From Ignavibacteria bacterium (GTDB lineage Bacteria; Bacteroidota; Ignavibacteria; Ignavibacteriales; Melioribacteraceae), in assembly GCA_009773205.1 (NCBI GenBank), contig WPAE01000026.1, positions 1 to 55,905 on the forward strand: a stretch of DNA of 55,905 nt, written 5' to 3'. Positions 34,758 to 43,527 of this stretch are shown here, in pieces; position 1 is the stretch's first letter, and each line of letters begins with the position of its first letter. Below the pieces are notes generated by a model. That model did not search any database and had not been told where the DNA came from. It saw only the letters and a program-made list of their open reading frames with translations. The translations under genes and the position numbers were made by a program.

Positions 34758-34838
34758 TCTAAGTTTATTGCCGCACTCCTTTTTATGATAGTCTTCGATA
34801 TTATAATTTTTGCGTTATTTGCGCCGTTGTAAACGAGG

Positions 34839-35741
34839 TTATTGTTTTTTTAGAATAAAAATATACTCGTGCTTAAAAATATAAAAGCCGCCGTTTAATG
34901 CTCTGTAACGCCAAAGCTGCTGCTGATTCTGTTTAGCTCTGTTTCCTTGCATATCTTTTACTACGATAGATTTCAATTTGAAGTCTCTTTTAAGAGCTTC
35001 TTGCATAACGTAAAATCCCAAAGGTATCCATTCTGAATTTGAGTATTTGTCTCCAATTACTATAACTAAATACTTGTCTTTTTGTAAGTGAAAAGTAGTG
35101 TTGTCTATTACTGTTCCAAAAGAATTACAGAAATCTTCAACACTGCATGTGTTTGATAGATCGTTCGGGTTATCGGAAAATCTAATAATATCATGGTAAG
35201 GAGGGTGCAGAATTACGAGATTTGAATTTTCTTTACCAGCTTTTTTTAATGCGTTGTGAATTTTTCCTTTAGCACCTACATCAGCGGAGTTAGCAACAAT
35301 AATCTCGTTATAAACATTGTGTTCGTTGCACTCTCCATATATTAATTGTTTAGCTCTCTCTGCTACTCCAGGCAAAAGTTCGATCCCAATACCATGCCTT
35401 CCTAATCTTTGCGATTCAATCAAAGTTGTGCCGCTTCCCAAAAAACCATCAACTACAACATCTCCTTTTTTAGTATATCTTTGAATAATCTGGCGTGGAA
35501 TTTGGGGCACAAAGTTACCGTGATATTCGCCTGTATGAGAACCGGAGTTGTCCCTTTGCGGAATCAGCCATAAGCTATCTGTCCATATATGGTCTAGTGA
35601 TTTCCAGTTCTCTAAATCCAAATCATTGATCTGGTTAGGTTTTCTTTTGTGTGGTTTGCTTGAGCACTCCAAATCTTTGGTAGATTTAATCTTAGTTATA
35701 TCAACTTGAGGGAACAAATGAAGAACTGCCGGTTTATTCAT
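34839..35741 (-). CDS. DNA methyltransferase, N4/N6-methylase fold, divergent motifs
   Basis: 300 residues. Motif I is DGFLGSGTTLIESQRLGRHG (about 96-115), the DPFxGSGTT loop with P replaced by G. Motif IV is HPPYHD near 180 instead of the usual (D/S/N/T)PPY. The order (I before IV) indicates a gamma/alpha-type arrangement. Residues 50-65 include a WTDSLWLIPQRD stretch. It is probably a DNA amino-methyltransferase but may be an orphan; no restriction enzyme is adjacent. An overlapping tiny frame (35734-35901) precedes it. Target and activity are unknown. Confidence 0.8.
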   Translation of the reverse strand: MNKPAVLHLFPQVDITKIKSTKDLECSSKPHKRKPNQINDLDLENWKSLDHIWTDSLWLIPQRDNSGSHTGEYHGNFVPQIPRQIIQRYTKKGDVVVDGFLGSGTTLIESQRLGRHGIGIELLPGVAERAKQLIYGECNEHNVYNEIIVANSADVGAKGKIHNALKKAGKENSNLVILHPPYHDIIRFSDNPNDLSNTCSVEDFCNSFGTVIDNTTFHLQKDKYLVIVIGDKYSNSEWIPLGFYVMQEALKRDFKLKSIVVKDMQGNRAKQNQQQLWRYRALNGGFYIFKHEYIFILKKQ

Positions 35742-35901
35742 GATTTTTTTCCTTCTGTATAAATTTATTTAGCATAGTTCTCCACTCTCCTGGGTTATAC
35801 CAAAAACAACCTACACAACCTTGTTCATCAGCAGGTAGTTTTTTCCAAATACAATTACCGAGATAAAAGTAATTTATGCCAATAAATTTATCTAAAGAAT
35901 T
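35734..35901 (-). CDS. Small Cys-rich frame coupled to the methyltransferase (no standard start)
   Basis: An open frame of up to 55 codons ends 8 bases inside the methyltransferase gene (CATGAATAA). It encodes a composition that looks like real protein: GNCIWKKLPADEQGCVGCFW, then YNPGEWRTMLNKF, with three Cys. No ATG, GTG or TTG start exists after the upstream stop at about 35904, apart from an internal ATG in the last 20 codons. It may be the 3' remnant of a longer gene whose 5' part was lost, or start at a rare codon. I do not recognise the family. Confidence 0.4.
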   Translation of the reverse strand, partial: NSLDKFIGINYFYLGNCIWKKLPADEQGCVGCFWYNPGEWRTMLNKFIQKEKNHE

Positions 35902-35921
35902 TTATGCGTATATCTGCAAAA

Positions 35922-36383
35922 TTATAAAGATTGCCCAGTAATTTTGAATCGCACGCGCAAAATACCATTTTCAAAGCTCGAAGAAACTATTTTGAATCTG
36001 CCAATAACATTTGTTGATTCAACGTGCGGACCGCTGCAAAGACACTTATCGTAATTACCTATTGTAATAACTCGCAAAGTATCGCCGGCTTCTTCGGGCA
36101 GTTTTGAAAGATTAAATTCTCTTTCGGCTTCGTTCCTATCTATGAGACTTTCGCTTACTTCCATATCTGCAATAATTACAGAATTTACCTTTTCTTCTAC
36201 GGCTGCAATTTCTTCTTCTGTTAAATTACGTGTAAAGTAATAATCGCACTTAGATTTTTTCTTTTCTATATGCGCGCTGAATGCTCTTCCGCAGCCGAAC
36301 ATTTGATTTATCGTTCCGTTAAGAATGTGTTCGGCGGTATGCATTGGCGCATAATAAGATTTTGGATTTTCGTTGTATTCCAT
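35922..36383 (-). CDS. AlaX-like alanyl-tRNA editing domain protein
   Basis: 153 residues homologous to the second additional domain of AlaRS/ThrRS. Zinc ligands are present: HTAEH (H15, H19) and CSGPH (C116, H120). Such stand-alone proteins deacylate mischarged tRNA, typically Ser- or Gly-tRNA(Ala). Its small size suggests a minimal editing domain (AlaX-S type). The ATG at 36383 is the first in frame and no ribosome site is evident. It has no operon partner; the next gene upstream is the S9 peptidase 154 bases away. Confidence 0.85.
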   Translation of the reverse strand: MEYNENPKSYYAPMHTAEHILNGTINQMFGCGRAFSAHIEKKKSKCDYYFTRNLTEEEIAAVEEKVNSVIIADMEVSESLIDRNEAEREFNLSKLPEEAGDTLRVITIGNYDKCLCSGPHVESTNVIGRFKIVSSSFENGILRVRFKITGQSL

Positions 36384-36536
36384 TAGGCGCTCGATTCTGG
36401 ATACTGGTTTCTAGATCCTTGTTACTGGATACTTGATATTAATGTAGAGTCCCGAACAAAATTCATGCTCTGCTCTTGTTCTTATTCTCGTTCAAGCTCT
36501 ATTTGATGTTCAAACACGAGCAAGAAGTTTTAGAAA

Positions 36537-38732
36537 CTAATCTTTGGTTACATCGAGTTCCCTTCCGAGAAGATGCTTAAACCAAAACTGATTTTTAACT
36601 TTAGTTACATGAGGCAAACCAATCCCGTGCCGGAAGTTAGGATAAAACATCATCTCAAAATCTTTGTTTCGCTTTTGCAGTTCTGTAACAAGCTGAATTG
36701 AGTTTTGCAGATGTACGTTATCATCAGTTGTGCCATGTGTAATAAGAAGGTTGCCTTTGTAATTATCAATATAATTGAACACAGAACCGGCTTTGTACCC
36801 TTCTGGATTTTCTGCCGGCGTATCCATATATCTTTCGGTATAAACATTATCATAAAGTTTCCAATCCATTACGCCATACTCTGCTATCCCGTGTGTAAAT
36901 AGATCTGCCGCTTTTGTTAAAGCAAGTGCAACAACATAACCGCCGTAACTTCCGCCAATAATTCCAATGCGTGTTGAATCAATAAATGATTTTGTCTTGA
37001 GCCACTTAACCGCCGCAGAGTAATCATTGATTTCCCACTTGCCAAGGCAGCGGTGCATATAAGCCTGCCCTTTTTTGCCAAAGTGTCCAGAGCCGCGGTG
37101 ATCTACAGAAACAGAAATGATTCCTTGCTGTGCAAAATAGCTTTGGCTTAATCCGGATGAATAAGAATTTCTTACCGAGCTGCTGTTGGGTCCGCCATAT
37201 ATGCTGATAATTACAGCATGCTTTTTGTTCGGATCAAAATTGGCTGGAAGCCACCAAACGGCTGGCAATTCAAAACCATCTTCGGTAGGAATGCTGAACA
37301 ACTCAGGTTTTGCCATTGCATATTCATCATATTGTGCGCTATTTGCATCGCTTATTGTTCTTATTAATTTGCCATTGATGGAATACAATTCGCTCTTTGC
37401 CGGCGTAGTAATGTTGCTGTAAGAATCAATATAGTATTTTGCCTTTGGAGAAACTGAAGCAGTATGCTGACCAGGAGTTGTTGTTAACTGCTTAAAGTTT
37501 TTTCCATCTAAATCAACTACACATAAATATCTATCTGTGCTATTTTTAAGAGGAGTATGAAAGTAAACTTTCTTGCTTGTCTCATCAACTAATACTGTGT
37601 TTGTTACCTGCCAATCTCCTTGTGTTAAACGTTTCTTCAACTTGCCGTTCAAATCGTAGTAGTAAAGATGATCCCATCCATCAACATTTGATCTTAACAA
37701 GAATCCGGTTTTGTTTTCAAAGAAGTATAAATCCTCGAACCATTCAACCCACTCATTTTGTTTTTCATTGTAGAGTTCGGTTTTCTTTCCGGAGTTTGTG
37801 TCAATCCAATAAATTATGATATTGTCCTGAGCGCGGTTCATCCACTGAACTGTTAGGCGATTGTCTTTAGTCCAAAATGGCCAAGCAATGTAATGATCTG
37901 CTTTTTCATCAAAATCCGCCCAAGTAATTTTTCCATCGGCAATGTTAGCAACACCAAATTTTACATAAGGATTTGGATCGCCTGCTTTTGGATAGCGCTG
38001 CCTCTCAAGCTTTCCGTGCTGTCCATCTGCGTGGTAAATCGGGAACTCCGGAACCGGGCTGTCATCAAATCTCAAGAAACAGATTTTATCACTTTGTGGA
38101 GACCACCAAAAAGCAGAGTGTGCGGTTGCCCTTCCGAGAATTTCTTCCATGTAAACCCAGCTTGCCCAACCGTTGTAGATCAGCTCTGCGCCATCGGTTG
38201 TTAGCTGTGTTTCTCTTTCTTTTTCTATATCAAACACATAAAGATTATTTCCTTTTACGTACGCAGCCTTTTTTCCATCTGGCGATAATTGAGGAACTTT
38301 CTCTTCGGCATCGTCTTTGGTTAGTTGTTTAAAGGTGTTATCTGGACGAGAATAATAGTAGAGATTATTTTTAGAATTGAATAGATAGTAATTATAATCT
38401 TTGGACAAACCCGATGGGCGATCAATTGAAAAACCTTCGGGCAATTCAACTTTGCTGTTATCTACCAAAGGAACAGAAGAACCATCTTTTACATTTGTTT
38501 TCATTGGCACGGGGCGCGAGCCTGGTTTTGCCGGGTCTGCTTTCATTTCGATGTAATGTTCATCATCTAACCAGTTTATAGCTCTACTAAAACCCATCAT
38601 GCCGCGCATGCCGCCACTTTCAAAGACTTGTTTGTAGGTAAGCTGTTTTTTCTGGGCTGATAAATCTGCGTAATTAAATATTATTGCGGCTGCCGAAAGA
38701 AAAAATATCATAATATTTTTTGAGTGTTTCAT
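36537..38732 (-). CDS. Dipeptidyl peptidase IV family serine peptidase (S9B)
   Basis: 731 residues with a signal peptide (about 1-26), a beta-propeller domain with repeated D-G-K strands, the WVYMEEILGR double-Glu motif that binds the substrate N-terminus, and a C-terminal alpha/beta hydrolase with GGSYGG (S595), HGTTDDNVH (D671) and FRHGIG (H702). It removes X-Pro or X-Ala dipeptides from peptide N-termini in the periplasm or at the surface. It is monocistronic. A consensus promoter lies upstream (38764-38795), its -33 box inside a family B repeat. Confidence 0.95.
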   Translation of the reverse strand: MKHSKNIMIFFLSAAAIIFNYADLSAQKKQLTYKQVFESGGMRGMMGFSRAINWLDDEHYIEMKADPAKPGSRPVPMKTNVKDGSSVPLVDNSKVELPEGFSIDRPSGLSKDYNYYLFNSKNNLYYYSRPDNTFKQLTKDDAEEKVPQLSPDGKKAAYVKGNNLYVFDIEKERETQLTTDGAELIYNGWASWVYMEEILGRATAHSAFWWSPQSDKICFLRFDDSPVPEFPIYHADGQHGKLERQRYPKAGDPNPYVKFGVANIADGKITWADFDEKADHYIAWPFWTKDNRLTVQWMNRAQDNIIIYWIDTNSGKKTELYNEKQNEWVEWFEDLYFFENKTGFLLRSNVDGWDHLYYYDLNGKLKKRLTQGDWQVTNTVLVDETSKKVYFHTPLKNSTDRYLCVVDLDGKNFKQLTTTPGQHTASVSPKAKYYIDSYSNITTPAKSELYSINGKLIRTISDANSAQYDEYAMAKPELFSIPTEDGFELPAVWWLPANFDPNKKHAVIISIYGGPNSSSVRNSYSSGLSQSYFAQQGIISVSVDHRGSGHFGKKGQAYMHRCLGKWEINDYSAAVKWLKTKSFIDSTRIGIIGGSYGGYVVALALTKAADLFTHGIAEYGVMDWKLYDNVYTERYMDTPAENPEGYKAGSVFNYIDNYKGNLLITHGTTDDNVHLQNSIQLVTELQKRNKDFEMMFYPNFRHGIGLPHVTKVKNQFWFKHLLGRELDVTKD

Positions 38733-38763
38733 TTATACTCCAAATTCTTTTTTTGCGAATGAA

Positions 38764-38795
38764 CAAAACTATTAAGGGCATCTCTAAAAACCAAA
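38764..38795 (-). promoter_or_regulatory. Promoter of the DPP-IV gene, -33 box inside a MITE
   Basis: On the minus strand TTTG (38792-38795) is followed after 20 bases by TAGTTTTG (38764-38771), an exact fit to TTTG-N20-TAnnTTTG. The TTTG and most of the spacer belong to the end of family B copy 4. Confidence 0.6.
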
Positions 38796-38872
38796 AATGT
38801 TTGTCATTCTGAGGAGCGGAGCGACGAAGAATCTTCGTTTTCTTTCAAATAGACAAAGCTGAAATTCTTTAT
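38775..38872. repeat. Family B MITE-like repeat, truncated copy 4
   Basis: Starts with AGGGCATCTCTAAAAACC and keeps TGTCATTCTGAGGAGCGGAG, then diverges after about 38872; the far end is missing. The remainder of the gap to 39061 shows no gene. Confidence 0.75.
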
Positions 38873-39061
38873 CTTAATAAAGGGCAACCAACGCTGTTTT
38901 ATTTTTACTACGCCAATGGTAGTGCCAAATTACACGCTGCTACTCATACGAGAGCAAAGCTGCGTGAAGGTTACGGCGAAGAGATACATTAAATCACTAT
39001 AACTGTGAACTAATATTTGTTTGAAAGCGTTATCATAACAAACGTTTAGATATTTTTTCGT

Positions 39062-39069
39062 TATCTTTG
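39062..39069 (+). promoter_or_regulatory. -7 box upstream of the Cys leader and cysE-cysK
   Basis: TATCTTTG matches TAnnTTTG exactly. The predicted transcription start falls about 8 bases before the leader ATG at 39083. The -33 region is poor, which would fit an activated or weak promoter. Confidence 0.5.
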
Positions 39070-39082
39070 CGGCAGACAAAAA

Positions 39083-39169
39083 ATGCATTATCTCAATAAT
39101 ACATATCGAAACTTTGTAAGAACTGCTTCCTCAAAGGAAACTGCCGCAATTTGCTGCTGTTGTTGTTAA
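39083..39169 (+). CDS. Poly-cysteine leader peptide upstream of cysE-cysK
   Basis: A 28-codon ORF beginning ATG CAT TAT at the predicted 5' end of the mRNA and ending Ala-Ile-Cys-Cys-Cys-Cys-Cys-stop (TGC TGC TGT TGT TGT TAA, 39152-39169). It ends 52 bases before the serine acetyltransferase start. Five consecutive Cys codons directly before the stop of a short ORF in front of cysteine biosynthesis genes is the signature of an amino-acid-responsive attenuator; poly-Cys leaders acting this way are known in mycobacteria. The peptide probably has no function of its own. The word AGGAAACT occurs both in the leader and at the cysE ribosome site, which might allow alternative pairing with GTTCC between them, but the helices are short. 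Confidence 0.7.
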   Translation: MHYLNNTYRNFVRTASSKETAAICCCCC

Positions 39170-39221
39170 TCTAATCTCCGTTCCACTTTAATTAAAATAA
39201 TTTTAAGATAGGAAACTCATA

Positions 39222-40073
39222 ATGGCAAAGAACCATTTATTTGATGCATTTACAAAGGAATTTTTAAGTAAGCGGCAAACTCACGCTTGCACAACATCGC
39301 TAAAGACCGAAACAGTTAATTACTTAAACGAACTGATAGATTTTCTTTTTCCTCATTTTTCAAAAAAGGTTTATTTTGATACAAGCGATGTTATTGCAAA
39401 CATTCAGATACTTAAAAGAAATCTGGCAGAGCTTCTGAAGCAATTGAACGGAAACACGCCCGCCAATATGGATGAGATTGCAGGTTTATTCATTAAAAAG
39501 ATTCCGGAAATTCATAGCATGCTTTGGAAAGATGCGGAAGCAATTCATTCCGGAGATCCAGCTTCCGAAAGTATTGATGAAGTAATCCTCGCCTACCCCG
39601 GCTTTATGGCAATTGTAATTTATAGAATTTCACATGAACTTTATCTGCTCAAAGTTCCAATCATTCCGCGCATTATGTCCGAACACGCGCATCAAATTAC
39701 CGGAATTGATATTCATCCAGGCGCAGATATCGGAAGCCCTTTTTTTATTGATCACGGGACCGGAATTGTAATCGGGGAAACAACAATAATCGGCAAGAGC
39801 GTAAAAATTTATCAAGGCGTTACATTAGGTGCGCTTAGTGTTGATAAATCTCTCGCACAGATAAAGCGGCATCCAACAATTGAAGACGACGTAATCATCT
39901 ACTCTCAAGCTGTAATTCTTGGCGGGAACACAACGATTGGCAAGAACAGCGTCATTGGCGGCAACTCTTGGATTACACAAAGCATTCCACCCAATTCTGT
40001 TGTTTATAACAAAAGCGAAGTAAGAATAAAAACAAACAAAGAATTTGAAGAACCAATCAACTTTATAATCTAA
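39222..40073 (+). CDS. cysE: Serine O-acetyltransferase
   Basis: 283 residues of the EpsC/CysE type: helical N-terminal domain with DAEAIHSGDPAS (about 108-119), then left-handed beta-helix hexapeptide repeats including GIDIHPGADIG and FFIDHGTGIVIGE with the catalytic Asp and His, and GAKVQIL-like turns (GGNTTIGKNSVIGG). It makes O-acetylserine for cysteine synthesis. The C-terminus ends in Ile (NFII), the feature that lets CysE dock its tail in the CysK active site. Eleven bases separate it from cysK. An AGGAAACT ribosome region precedes the ATG. Likely controlled by the poly-Cys leader. Confidence 0.95.
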   Translation: MAKNHLFDAFTKEFLSKRQTHACTTSLKTETVNYLNELIDFLFPHFSKKVYFDTSDVIANIQILKRNLAELLKQLNGNTPANMDEIAGLFIKKIPEIHSMLWKDAEAIHSGDPASESIDEVILAYPGFMAIVIYRISHELYLLKVPIIPRIMSEHAHQITGIDIHPGADIGSPFFIDHGTGIVIGETTIIGKSVKIYQGVTLGALSVDKSLAQIKRHPTIEDDVIIYSQAVILGGNTTIGKNSVIGGNSWITQSIPPNSVVYNKSEVRIKTNKEFEEPINFII

Positions 40074-40084
40074 AAGGATAGAAA

Positions 40085-40993
40085 ATGAAAACGAACAACA
40101 TACTCGATACAATTGGCAACACACCGCACGTTAAAATAAATAAACTTTTTGGCGCCAACGAAGTTTGGGTAAAACTCGAAAGAGCAAATCCCGGAGGAAG
40201 CATTAAAGATAGAATCGCTCTTTCTATGATTGAAGACGCTGAGCGAAAAGGAATCTTGAAAAAAGAGAGCGTAATTGTTGAGCCAACTTCAGGAAACACT
40301 GGAATAGGACTTGCAATTGTTGCGGCTGTCAAAGGCTACGAACTTATTCTCGTCATGCCCGAATCAATGTCGGTTGAACGAAGAAAATTAATGTCCGCTT
40401 ACGGCGCAAAGTTTGAACTAACACCCCGTGAACTTGGAATGAAAGGCGCAATTGCGAAAGCAAATGAAATTGCTGCAAGCAACCCAAATGCTTGGATTCC
40501 TCAGCAGTTCGAAAATGATGCAAATGTGCAAATCCACATTAACGCAACAGCGCAAGAAATATTAAATGATTTTCCAGAAGGATTTGATTATTTGATTACG
40601 GGAGTTGGCACTGGCGGACATATAACCGGCGTTTCAAGAGTGCTGAAGAACAAGTTCCCGAATCTAAAAGTGTTTGCAGTCGAGCCAACTCTTTCGCCCG
40701 TAATTTCTGGTGGAGAGCCGGGACCGCATCCAATTCAAGGTATTGGCGCAGGTTTTATTCCCAAGAATTTAGATACGAGTTTGCTCGACGGAGTTATTCA
40801 AATTACAAAAGAGGAGTCTTTTGAGTTTGCTCAGCGCGCGGCTAAAGAAGAAGGAATCTTCGGCGGCGTTTCTTCCGGTGCTGCATTAGCTGCGGTAAGC
40901 AAAAAACTTTCTGAAAACAATGAACCGAAAAGAGTATTAACTTTTAATTACGATACTGGCGAACGCTACCTCTCGGTTGACGGACTTTTTTAA
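40085..40993 (+). CDS. cysK: Cysteine synthase A (O-acetylserine sulfhydrylase)
   Basis: 302 residues, fold-type II PLP enzyme. The PLP Lys is K41 in GGSIKDR, the substrate loop TSGNTG is at 68-73, the phosphate loop [10 protein letters not shown] is near 176, and GIGAGFIP follows. All family residues are intact. It converts O-acetylserine and sulfide to cysteine. Second gene of the cysE-cysK operon. The ATG at 40085 is preceded by AAAGGATAGAAA. A strong hairpin terminator lies about 160 bases downstream. Confidence 0.96.
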   Translation: MKTNNILDTIGNTPHVKINKLFGANEVWVKLERANPGGSIKDRIALSMIEDAERKGILKKESVIVEPTSGNTGIGLAIVAAVKGYELILVMPESMSVERRKLMSAYGAKFELTPRELGMKGAIAKANEIAASNPNAWIPQQFENDANVQIHINATAQEILNDFPEGFDYLITGVGTGGHITGVSRVLKNKFPNLKVFAVEPTLSPVISGGEPGPHPIQGIGAGFIPKNLDTSLLDGVIQITKEESFEFAQRAAKEEGIFGGVSSGAALAAVSKKLSENNEPKRVLTFNYDTGERYLSVDGLF

Positions 40994-41152
40994 TGCTTGA
41001 TCATAATCTTGATCTTTGGAAAAACAACGCAACTTATATCTCTAACTACAATCGACAACTTGAGGCAGACATACGGGAAATCTTATGTTCATCTTTATTA
41101 GAAAAATATTGCTTACTTCTTATTACAGTTCCTTTTCTTAATCCAAACAAAA

Positions 41153-41172
41153 CCGCCGCAGCAATGCGGCGG
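41153..41172 (-). terminator. Hairpin terminator between cysK and the decarboxylase gene
   Basis: CCGCCGCA-GCAA-TGCGGCGG: a perfect 8-bp GC-rich stem with a GCAA tetraloop (read on plus). On the minus strand it is followed by TTTTGTTT, so it best terminates the decarboxylase gene; it may also stop read-through from cysK. The rest of 40994-41180 has no gene. Confidence 0.75.
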
Positions 41173-41180
41173 ATTGTACT

Positions 41181-42623
41181 TCAAATAATATTTTTTAATG
41201 TCTCTTTCAGCAGTTTCCACACTTCTTCAGCATGTCTTTCTTCTTGTCTAATTCCGGAAATGACCAACCGAATTGTAAACTTTCCGTTTAGCTTTGTGTG
41301 CGAAAGAAGAACTTTTCCTGTTGCATTTACTTCGCTAATTAATTTTTCATTCAACTCGTTCAAAGTATTTTCATCTGAAATTGATTTTGGCTTAGCGCGG
41401 AAACAGACTGTACTGAAAGGAGTTGGCGCTAACCGTTCAAAGTTTTCGCTTTCGTCAATCCATTTTGCAACTAGTCCGGCAATGCGGATGTGCTCACGAA
41501 CTCTCTCTTGCAAGCCTTCTACACCAAAGTAGCGAATAACAAACCAAAGCTTTAGCGCGCGGAATCTTCTTCCAAGCTGTATTCCGTAATCCATATAATT
41601 TTCTGCAACTGAATCTTCAGCGGTTTTTAAATATTCCGCCGAAAGTGAAAACGCTCTTTTTAAAACTTCTGGGTTGCGAATGTAAAGCGTACTGAAATCT
41701 ATTGGCACAAAAAGCCATTTATGAGGATTGCTAACTATCGAATCAGCTTTTTCAATTCTATCAAAGTATGTTTTCATTTCGGGCAGCATTGCGGTAACGC
41801 CGGCATAAGCCATATCAACGTGAAGCCAAATATTTTCGCGCTCGCATATCTCAGCAATCTTATCAACCGGATCAACTGCGGTTGAAGATGTTGTTCCGAT
41901 TGTCGCGACTACACAAACCGGTAGAATTCCATTAGCTCTATCATCTTTAATTGCGTTCTCAAGTTCTTCGGGAATCATGGAAAAATTTTCATCTGACAAA
42001 ATTTTCTTAATTCCATCCAAACCAAGCCCAAGCGTTAAGCAAGATTTATCAATAGAATTATGCGCGTGCTCGGAACAATACAACCTAAGTTTCGGCGCGC
42101 CGCTCATTCCCTTTTCTCTAATTCCAGCTTGTAAATATTCTCTCGCGCTTGCGATTGCGTGAAGTGTGCTTACAGAAGCTGTATCGTAAACAATTCCTTT
42201 AAAGCTGTTTGGAATTCCGAGCATCTTCTGATACCAAACTAAAACTGTCTGCTCAAGTTCTGTTAACGCAGGCGAAGTTCTCCAAATCATTCCGTTAACA
42301 TTTAACGCCGAACTGATTAGGTCAGCTAAAATACCAGGTCCGCTTGCTGTTGACGCGAAGTAAGCCATAAAATTCGGGTGCTGCCAGTGTGTTATGCCGG
42401 GAAGAATAATTTTATCGAGATCATTAATTATTTCTTCAAACGATTCACTCTTTTGCGGCGCGTTTTGAGGAAGTTTAGATTTAACATCGCCGGGTTTTAT
42501 TTTCGGAAGCACATCAAATGTTTCAAGGTTGTCTAAGTAATCGGCGGACCAATCAACAAGTTTTTTGCCGACTTCTCTAAACTCGCCCAAAGGCATATCA
42601 AGATTTTCTTTCTTGTCGCTCAT
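41181..42623 (-). CDS. Group II PLP-dependent decarboxylase (aromatic-L-amino-acid type)
   Basis: The start is the ATG at 42623 (480 residues); an in-frame TTG four codons earlier overlaps the upstream gene and is less likely. PLP motifs: HVDMAYAG (D270) and NPHKW with K302. HWQHPNFMAYF and MIWRTSPALTELE are typical of aromatic-L-amino-acid/tyrosine decarboxylases. It would make aromatic amines such as tyramine or tryptamine; the exact substrate is open. One base separates it from the stop of the alpha/beta hydrolase gene, so they are co-transcribed. Confidence 0.92.
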   Translation of the reverse strand: MSDKKENLDMPLGEFREVGKKLVDWSADYLDNLETFDVLPKIKPGDVKSKLPQNAPQKSESFEEIINDLDKIILPGITHWQHPNFMAYFASTASGPGILADLISSALNVNGMIWRTSPALTELEQTVLVWYQKMLGIPNSFKGIVYDTASVSTLHAIASAREYLQAGIREKGMSGAPKLRLYCSEHAHNSIDKSCLTLGLGLDGIKKILSDENFSMIPEELENAIKDDRANGILPVCVVATIGTTSSTAVDPVDKIAEICERENIWLHVDMAYAGVTAMLPEMKTYFDRIEKADSIVSNPHKWLFVPIDFSTLYIRNPEVLKRAFSLSAEYLKTAEDSVAENYMDYGIQLGRRFRALKLWFVIRYFGVEGLQERVREHIRIAGLVAKWIDESENFERLAPTPFSTVCFRAKPKSISDENTLNELNEKLISEVNATGKVLLSHTKLNGKFTIRLVISGIRQEERHAEEVWKLLKETLKNII

Positions 42624-42624
42624 A

Positions 42625-43476
42625 TCAGTTTTCAATTTTTGTGAACCAATCAGAAATTATTTTCATTAGTTGAATTCGTTTATCGGAAAAAGAATGTCCT
42701 GTTTCAAGAATTACAAATTCTGAATTTGGATTTGCGGATTTTAGTTTTGCTTCAAGAGGCAAGTGATGCAATTCAACCGGAGCAATTGAATCGAACTTTG
42801 CGCTAACTACTAAAATATTTTTCTTTGCAAGATTTTCTAAGTGATAAAGCAAATTCCATTCTTTCATGTTTGCGATCAACTCGTTCAACAAGATTTCCGC
42901 CGAATCGTTTTTAACAAACTCCATTGCCGGCTGCATTTGCTGAATGCTGTAGTGTTTTATCTGTTCGTTGTTTGCCAAAACTTGTCCAAACAATCCTGCG
43001 TTGAATGGTGCAATTCCACAAACATTAATAATTTCATCAAAATGAATGGCGTTATACAAAGCAGAAAATCCGCCCATGCTGTGTCCAACCAAGGAAATGT
43101 TTTCTGCATCAACATTAAATTTTCCTTTAATAAAATTGCTCTGAAGAAATTTTATTGCCGCCGCTCCATCATCCACTAAATTTTGCCATGAGTAATTTCC
43201 TTCGCTTCCCCAGCAGCCGCGGGGATAAAATGTAAAAACATTATAACCTTTGCGGCGCAGCATGTGGGCAATATCAAAATTTACTTCGTTGCCTGGAAAT
43301 CCGCCGAGCAGCAAAACTGTTGGGTGTAATCCCTCTCCGGCAGCCGAAAAAAATGTACCATAGACTTTGCTTGCGCTGCTAACAAAATATAAAGGCGCCA
43401 TCGAGGCTGGGAATTTTCCACTTGAATTTGAATCGTCTTCTGTTACTGGATCGAATGGCATTCTACTTTCAGTCAT
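42625..43476 (-). CDS. Alpha/beta hydrolase
   Basis: 283 residues with the canonical fold: LLGGFPGNEVN oxyanion region (about 55-65), nucleophile elbow GHSMGG (Ser about 131), VVSAKFDSIAPVE carrying the acidic residue near 225 and ETGHSFSD with the catalytic His near 263. Members include esterases, peptidases and thioesterases, so the substrate is not predicted. No signal peptide. It is the first gene of a two-gene unit with the decarboxylase. Confidence 0.88.
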   Translation of the reverse strand: MTESRMPFDPVTEDDSNSSGKFPASMAPLYFVSSASKVYGTFFSAAGEGLHPTVLLLGGFPGNEVNFDIAHMLRRKGYNVFTFYPRGCWGSEGNYSWQNLVDDGAAAIKFLQSNFIKGKFNVDAENISLVGHSMGGFSALYNAIHFDEIINVCGIAPFNAGLFGQVLANNEQIKHYSIQQMQPAMEFVKNDSAEILLNELIANMKEWNLLYHLENLAKKNILVVSAKFDSIAPVELHHLPLEAKLKSANPNSEFVILETGHSFSDKRIQLMKIISDWFTKIEN

Positions 43477-43527
43477 GTAAACCCAATTAATTTTGCTTCA
43501 AAAATAAGTAAAATTGAAGAGCTATTT

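Noticed and set aside
36386-36536. Small gene between the AlaX-like gene and the DPP-IV gene
   Set aside because: Only repeat words related to the 6438-6492 tandem repeat and short AT-rich sequence are seen.
40993-41532. Plus-strand open frame of 179 codons after cysK
   Set aside because: From 41181 it lies antisense to the decarboxylase gene, it crosses the hairpin terminator, and its composition is that of a shadow frame.
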